DNA of 8,881 bases from Gammaproteobacteria bacterium. Lineage in GTDB: Bacteria; Pseudomonadota; Gammaproteobacteria; Pseudomonadales; Halomonadaceae. The stretch's first letter is position 1. The number at the start of each line of letters is the position of its first letter. The stretch lies in contig JAMCZP010000277.1 in assembly GCA_023485185.1 (NCBI GenBank), forward strand, positions 1 to 8,881. Direction: 5' to 3'. The notes under the pieces were generated by a model. That model saw nothing but the letters and a program-made list of their open reading frames with translations, was not told where the DNA came from and did no database searches. The translations under genes and the position numbers were made by a program. Shown one piece after another: positions 4,945 to 8,881 of this stretch.

Positions 4945-6573
4945 ATGAAGGATAGACAGACCATGACCTGCGCCGAGTTACTGATCCGTCTGCTGCGCGA
5001 TACCTACGGTGTACAAGCGCTGTTCGGCATTCCAGGTGTGCACACCGTGGAGCTCTACCGAGGGCTTGAAAACAGCGATGTTCAGCATATCACCCCACGC
5101 CATGAGCAGGGGGCGGGGTTTATGGCTGACGGCTATGCACGGGCCAGCGGCAAGCCAGGTGTTTGCCTAATTATCACTGGGCCGGGAATGACCAATATCG
5201 CCACCGCCATGGGCCAAGCCCTGGCAGATTCAATTCCCATGCTGGTGATCTCCAGCGTTAACCGCCGCGATACTCTGGGCTTGGGTCAAGGACGGCTGCA
5301 CGAACTGCCCAGCCAGCAGCAGATGATCAGTTGCGTAGCACGCTTTAGCCACACATTGCTGGACGCCAACACCTTGCCCGAAGTGCTGGCCCGCGCTTTT
5401 GCCATCTTCAAGGGAGCTCGCCCAGGCCCGGTGCATATTGAAATCCCTATCGATCTGTTTAATGCACCGGTAAACGTACCGACTAGCTGGCACGCACCCT
5501 CGTTATATCGGGCAGCACCCGACCCTGAAGGGATTGCCGAGGCTGCACGCTTACTGAAGGCTGCGAAGCAGCCCTTGGTGCTATTAGGCGGTGGCTGCGT
5601 CTCAGCGCCAGAGGCAGCGCGAGCATTAGTAGAAAAGCTTGATGCGCCAACGGTGACCACCATCAACGCCAAAGGGCTGCTAGGCCGCGAACATCCGCTG
5701 GACTTAGGTGCCAACGCCGCGCTACCCGCCGTGCGTGAGCTAGCGGCTAACGCTGATGTGATTTTAGCGGTAGGCACTGAACTAGCTGAGACCGACTACG
5801 ACGTGGTATTTGATGACGGCTTTCATCTCAATGGCACGCTGATTCGGATCGATCTCGACCCTGAACAGCTGGTGCGCAATCAGCGTACGACGCTTGGCTT
5901 AGTCGGCGACGCTGGGCGTAGCCTTGAGCTGCTGCTCGAACACTTTACTGCCCCCTTGCAGCGCAATGGCGTTGAACGAACTGCCGCGGCGTTAAGCGCG
6001 CTCAATTTGCTAAACGATCCTGCGTTTGCCGACTTCGTGCCACTTTATAAAACCCTGGCCGACTATCTCCCCGAAGCAATTCTGGTGGGCGATTCCACCG
6101 CCCCGGTATATGCCGGTAATCATTTAGTGAGTCAGCCAGCGCCACGGCGTTATTTCAACGCCTCAACGGGTTACGGCACTTTGGGCTATGGGTTGCCAGC
6201 GGCTCTGGGCGCGCAGCTTGCGCGACCGGATCTACCCGTGGTGGCGCTAGTGGGTGATGGTGGGGTGATGTTTACGCTTTCTGAACTAGCCACGGCGGTA
6301 GAAGAGCGCCTGCCAGTGGTGATTGTGCTGTGGCACAACGCAGGCTATGAAGAGATTCGCCGCTATATGGATGCTAATGGCGTGGCGCGCTTGGGTGTAG
6401 ATATTCAAGCGCCTAACTTCCTCACCCTGGCTGAAGGTTTCGGCTGCCCTGGCATGCTAGTGGAAAGCCCCGCTGAGCTTGCCAAGGCGCTTGCCAACCG
6501 CGTACCCACCGGGCCTTTACTGATCGAAATTGACGCCGCTGCCTGGCAGCGTGCGTGTGCATTTTCTGACTAG
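4945..6573 (+). CDS. aruI: 5-guanidino-2-oxopentanoate (2-ketoarginine) decarboxylase, thiamine-diphosphate enzyme
   Basis: Cytoplasmic ThDP/Mg enzyme of the acetolactate-synthase-like superfamily, expected to decarboxylate 2-ketoarginine to 4-guanidinobutyraldehyde and CO2. The 542 residues hold the three usual domains: N-terminal pyrimidine-binding (about 8-175) with catalytic Glu54 in PRHEQGAGFMADGYAR; central domain (about 195-335); C-terminal diphosphate-binding (about 370-535) with GDGG (437-440) and Asn465 in LWHNAGYEEIRR. The usual Asn-Asn pair is His464-Asn465; Asn465, which fits the Mg-ligand position, is kept. Superfamily membership is certain; the substrate follows from the flanking guanidinobutyrase and aldehyde dehydrogenase. 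No FAD or small-subunit gene argues for an acetolactate synthase. The start at 4945 has AAGGGG (4933-4938) 6 bases upstream and begins 10 bases after the transporter stop. A longer frame back to 4813 lies inside the transporter gene and is rejected. MTCAELL at 4963 is an alternative start. Confidence 0.88.
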   Translation: MKDRQTMTCAELLIRLLRDTYGVQALFGIPGVHTVELYRGLENSDVQHITPRHEQGAGFMADGYARASGKPGVCLIITGPGMTNIATAMGQALADSIPMLVISSVNRRDTLGLGQGRLHELPSQQQMISCVARFSHTLLDANTLPEVLARAFAIFKGARPGPVHIEIPIDLFNAPVNVPTSWHAPSLYRAAPDPEGIAEAARLLKAAKQPLVLLGGGCVSAPEAARALVEKLDAPTVTTINAKGLLGREHPLDLGANAALPAVRELAANADVILAVGTELAETDYDVVFDDGFHLNGTLIRIDLDPEQLVRNQRTTLGLVGDAGRSLELLLEHFTAPLQRNGVERTAAALSALNLLNDPAFADFVPLYKTLADYLPEAILVGDSTAPVYAGNHLVSQPAPRRYFNASTGYGTLGYGLPAALGAQLARPDLPVVALVGDGGVMFTLSELATAVEERLPVVIVLWHNAGYEEIRRYMDANGVARLGVDIQAPNFLTLAEGFGCPGMLVESPAELAKALANRVPTGPLLIEIDAAAWQRACAFSD

Positions 6574-6582
6574 GATATTTCC

Positions 6583-8058
6583 ATGCAGTCACACAGCGAG
6601 CAGTTAATTAATAATCAGTTTATCAATAAGCAATTTATCAATAACCAGTGGGTCGCCTCTTCGGGAACTCGGCTGCTCGACGTGATGAACCCTTTTAGCG
6701 AAGAGCGCATTGCTCAAGTCACGGCGGGGGAGGCGGCAGATGTAGACGCCGCGGTAAACGCCGCCCAGCAGGCGCAGCCCGCTTGGCAAGCGCTGGGGGG
6801 AGCCGCTCGGTCACGCTTTTTGGATGGGCTTGCGGATGGGTTGGAAAGGCGTCGCGATGAACTTATTACCCTGTCAGCGACCAATAATGGTAAGCCACTG
6901 GCAGAAGCGGGTATTGATCTGGACGATGCGATTGCCTGCTACCGCTACTACGCGAAACAGACCAAGGCGCTGGATGCTCGCCAGGGCGAGTTGGTCAGCG
7001 TAGAGATGGAGGGCGTTGAGGCGCGTACGTATCACGACCCCGTTGGTGTCGTGGGACTAATTACCCCGTGGAATTTCCCGCTAGTGACTAGTGCCTGGAA
7101 ACTGGCGCCCGCATTGGCAGCAGGCTGTACGGTGGTGCTTAAACCTTCAGAAGTGACCCCTCTGCCAGAACAGGTGCTGGCCGAGATCGCCCTGGAAATT
7201 AAGCTGCCCGCTGGGGTGCTGAACCTTCTAAATGGCGATGGTGAGGGCATCGGCGCGCCGCTGACCAATCACCCTGGCGTGGATAAAATCTCCTTCACCG
7301 GTAGTAATCGCGTCGGCGAAGCAGTGATGCAAGCCGCTGCCGCGCGCACTGCCAGCGTATCGCTTGAGCTCGGTGGAAAATCACCGATTTTGGTGATGGA
7401 AGACGCCGACCCTGCCCAAGCCGCCGACTGGGTGATGGCCGGTATCTACTTCAATGCCGGGCAAATATGCTCTGCCACTTCACGGTTATTGGTGCATGAA
7501 GAGGTAGCGGAAGCACTCTATGCCGCCCTCGCCGAGCGTATGGATGCGCTTACGCTGGGCGACCCACTAGCAGAAGGCACCGACTTAGGGCCACTAACCA
7601 GTACCAAACAGCGCGATGCGGTACAGCGTTATTTGGACATTGCTGAACAGGAAGGTCTTACAGCAGTGCGGGATGTGCAACACCGCACTCTGCCAGAGAA
7701 AGGCTACTTTTTAGCACCAACGCTTTACCGCGACGTACCGGTAGAGAGCCGCCTATGGCAGGAAGAGATTTTTGGCCCGGTGCTCTGCGGTCGCAGTGTG
7801 GCAAGCGAAGCCGAAGCTATTCAGCTTGCCAACGACAGTGCCTATGGCTTGGCAGCCACGGTCATTAGCGGCGACCCAGAGCGGGCCAAGCGCATTGGCC
7901 GTCAGCTCAAAGCCGGCAGCATTTGGTACAACAGCGAGCAGTTAGTGCTACCCGAAACCGCCTGGGGCGGCTTCAAGCGTAGTGGGATTGGTCGTGAACT
8001 CGGCCCCTGGGGGTTAAGCGCTTATTTGGAAGTGAAGCACGTGATAGGGCCGAGTTAG
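6583..8058 (+). CDS. NAD(P)-dependent aldehyde dehydrogenase, likely 4-guanidinobutyraldehyde dehydrogenase (BADH/AMADH-like)
   Basis: Cytoplasmic enzyme of 491 residues expected to oxidise 4-guanidinobutyraldehyde to 4-guanidinobutyrate, linking AruI to GbuA; P. aeruginosa KauB does this job. Catalytic features are complete: oxyanion Asn164 in TPWNFP, coenzyme-binding Lys187 in KPSE, FTGS (238-241), general base Glu262 in LELGGKSP, nucleophile Cys296 in AGQICSATSR, and EEIFGPV (394-400). The CSATSRLLVH segment and the C-terminal WGGFKRSGIGRELGPWGLSA are typical of betaine/aminoaldehyde dehydrogenases including plant ALDH10, which fits an omega-charged aldehyde. Betaine aldehyde is an alternative substrate and relevant to halophiles, but no choline oxidation or betaine genes are adjacent. 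The start at 6583 has AGGA (6572-6575) 7 bases upstream, overlapping the aruI stop codon, so the two are cotranscribed. The N-terminus carries an unusual repeat (residues 7-21). Confidence 0.9.
   Translation: MQSHSEQLINNQFINKQFINNQWVASSGTRLLDVMNPFSEERIAQVTAGEAADVDAAVNAAQQAQPAWQALGGAARSRFLDGLADGLERRRDELITLSATNNGKPLAEAGIDLDDAIACYRYYAKQTKALDARQGELVSVEMEGVEARTYHDPVGVVGLITPWNFPLVTSAWKLAPALAAGCTVVLKPSEVTPLPEQVLAEIALEIKLPAGVLNLLNGDGEGIGAPLTNHPGVDKISFTGSNRVGEAVMQAAAARTASVSLELGGKSPILVMEDADPAQAADWVMAGIYFNAGQICSATSRLLVHEEVAEALYAALAERMDALTLGDPLAEGTDLGPLTSTKQRDAVQRYLDIAEQEGLTAVRDVQHRTLPEKGYFLAPTLYRDVPVESRLWQEEIFGPVLCGRSVASEAEAIQLANDSAYGLAATVISGDPERAKRIGRQLKAGSIWYNSEQLVLPETAWGGFKRSGIGRELGPWGLSAYLEVKHVIGPS
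6601..6645 (+). repeat. 15-base in-frame tandem triplication in the aldehyde dehydrogenase N-terminus
   Basis: CAGTTAATTAATAAT, CAGTTTATCAATAAG and CAATTTATCAATAAC follow each other, encoding QLINN-QFINK-QFINN, and the next codons QWVASS lead into the normal fold. Related enzymes typically have a single FINGEW-like segment here, so two units look like an added expansion. The tract is much more AT-rich than the surrounding gene. Confidence 0.85.
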
Positions 8059-8071
8059 CGCCTGGGTAAGG

Positions 8072-8881
8072 CTAGCGCTCAGGCATCGCATAACGCCGCG
8101 TCGATTTCCCGGCTTTTACCACCTGCCCCGGCACATCGTGGCCGATAAGGTCGGGGAGGGTGGCGGCGACCTCAAGCAGCGCATCTAAATCTACCCCGGT
8201 ATCCACGCCCATGGCCTCAAACATATGTACTAAATCTTCGGTGCATACATTGCCACTGGCGCCGGGAGCGAAGGGGCAGCCGCCCAGCCCACCTAATGAA
8301 GCATCAAAGCGGGTAATGCCCGCTTGCCAGGCCGCCAGTGCGTTAGCCAGGCCCATGCCGCGAGTGTCGTGAAAGTGCAGTGTGAACGGCGTTTCTGGCC
8401 AGCGCTCAAGCACGGCTTCACACAGGTGTTTTACCTGGGAGGGGTTGGCCATGCCGGTGGTGTCGCAGAGTGTGATGCCCTGAATGCCAAGGCCGATAAG
8501 CTTTTCAACGAGTTCCAGTACCTGCGCTTCGGGCACCTCGCCTTCAAAGGGGCAGCCAAAAGTGGTGGAGAGCGAGGCGTTGATAAACACGCCGCTTCCT
8601 TGTGTCGCTTCTAGGATTGCCGCGAATTGCTCAAGGGATTGCTCCGGCGTCATTCGCAGGTTGGCCAAGCCATGGCTATTGCTGGCGGACATTACCAAGT
8701 TGATCTCATCCACCTGGCAGGCAAGCGCACGTTCGGTGCCCTTTACGTTGGGTACTAGCACTGTGACATCGACCCCTTCCCGACGCTGAAGGCCAGTCAC
8801 TACATCGGCGGCATCACGCAGGTTGGGGATCGCTTTTGGCGAGGTAAACGACGTTACCTCTATTCGCCGCAAACCGGTGGT
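8072..8881 (-). CDS. hydroxymethylglutaryl-CoA lyase, N-terminus beyond the right edge
   Basis: Cleaves 3-hydroxy-3-methylglutaryl-CoA to acetyl-CoA and acetoacetate, the last step of leucine breakdown; TIM-barrel metal enzyme of the DRE-TIM family. The 269 visible residues run from TTGLRRIEVTSFTSPK to the C-terminus. Seen, numbered from the window edge: SASNSHGLANLR (65-76), FGCPFEGEV (108-116), metal-binding HFHDT with His169 and His171, and the catalytic glycine-rich loop GGLGGCPFAPGASGN (197-211) with Cys202. About 30 residues, including the catalytic EVGPRDGLQ-type motif, should lie outside. The TTG at 8870-8872 is an internal leucine and not a start, since homologous sequence continues through it. 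It converges on the aldehyde dehydrogenase with 13 bases between stops and no clear terminator. Probably a separate operon unrelated to guanidino metabolism. Confidence 0.93.
   Translation of the reverse strand, partial: TTGLRRIEVTSFTSPKAIPNLRDAADVVTGLQRREGVDVTVLVPNVKGTERALACQVDEINLVMSASNSHGLANLRMTPEQSLEQFAAILEATQGSGVFINASLSTTFGCPFEGEVPEAQVLELVEKLIGLGIQGITLCDTTGMANPSQVKHLCEAVLERWPETPFTLHFHDTRGMGLANALAAWQAGITRFDASLGGLGGCPFAPGASGNVCTEDLVHMFEAMGVDTGVDLDALLEVAATLPDLIGHDVPGQVVKAGKSTRRYAMPER

Noticed and set aside
5286..5777. 163-residue minus-strand open frame inside aruI
   Set aside because: Composition is Ala/Ser-rich with no recognisable motif, as expected from the antisense of a GC-rich coding frame; the plus strand is a clear enzyme.
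4945..6573. Identification as acetolactate synthase large subunit or glyoxylate carboligase
   Set aside because: No small-subunit gene or branched-chain context; flanking guanidinobutyrase and aldehyde dehydrogenase fit 2-ketoarginine decarboxylase much better.
8057..8084. Bidirectional terminator between the convergent aldehyde dehydrogenase and lyase genes
   Set aside because: Short complementary arms exist (AGCGC 8057-8061 with GCGCT 8075-8079) but there is a 13-base loop and no T run on either strand.
8870..8872. TTG as the start of the HMG-CoA lyase
   Set aside because: Family-typical sequence (TTGLRRIEV) continues upstream to the window edge and the catalytic N-terminal motif is still missing, so the gene is truncated by the window and this is an internal Leu codon.

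Overview
The window looks like a chromosomal catabolic locus from a gammaproteobacterium of the Halomonas/Vreelandella kind. That placement is an inference from moderate-to-high GC coding sequence, Pseudomonas-like arginine-catabolism proteins and a transporter of the YjiH family; no rRNA, tRNA or taxonomic marker is present. There is no sign of a phage, insertion sequence, CRISPR array or RNA gene.

Layout. Positions 1-585 (minus) hold the first 195 residues of a MalK/UgpC-type ABC transporter ATPase that runs off the left edge. Positions 688-2106 (minus) encode a PAS + AAA+ + helix-turn-helix sigma-54 activator. A 335-base divergent control region (2107-2441) follows, with a textbook -24/-12 promoter firing right, a sigma-70-type promoter firing left into the regulator, a duplicated TGCATC-containing site and several short tandem repeats. 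To the right lies a plus-strand cluster: a guanidinobutyrase-type ureohydrolase (gbuA, 2442-3392), a YjiH-family membrane protein (3552-4934), a thiamine-diphosphate 2-ketoarginine decarboxylase (aruI, 4945-6573) and a BADH/AMADH-like aldehyde dehydrogenase (6583-8058). A convergent, right-truncated HMG-CoA lyase (8072-8881, minus) closes the window.

How it works together. The three plus-strand enzymes make a contiguous route: 2-ketoarginine (5-guanidino-2-oxopentanoate) is decarboxylated to 4-guanidinobutyraldehyde by AruI, oxidised to 4-guanidinobutyrate by the dehydrogenase, and hydrolysed to GABA plus urea by GbuA. This is the lower part of the arginine transaminase/oxidase pathway. The enzyme making 2-ketoarginine (AruH-type transaminase or an arginine oxidase) and the GABA-degrading enzymes are not in the window. 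The membrane protein sits inside the cluster and is the obvious candidate importer for a guanidino compound. In Pseudomonas aeruginosa the corresponding genes are controlled by AruRS and the LysR-type GbuR; here a sigma-54 activator facing a sigma-54 promoter suggests a different control circuit.

The most unusual feature is small-scale. The regulator's start is the fourth unit of a 14-base tandem repeat, and the three upstream units each form a five-codon mini-ORF whose TGA overlaps the next ATG (ATGA). The good Shine-Dalgarno sequence lies before the first mini-ORF and not before the regulator's own ATG. A 17-base duplication in the gbuA leader independently creates the same ATGA-linked pattern, and the dehydrogenase's N-terminus carries a 15-base in-frame triplication.
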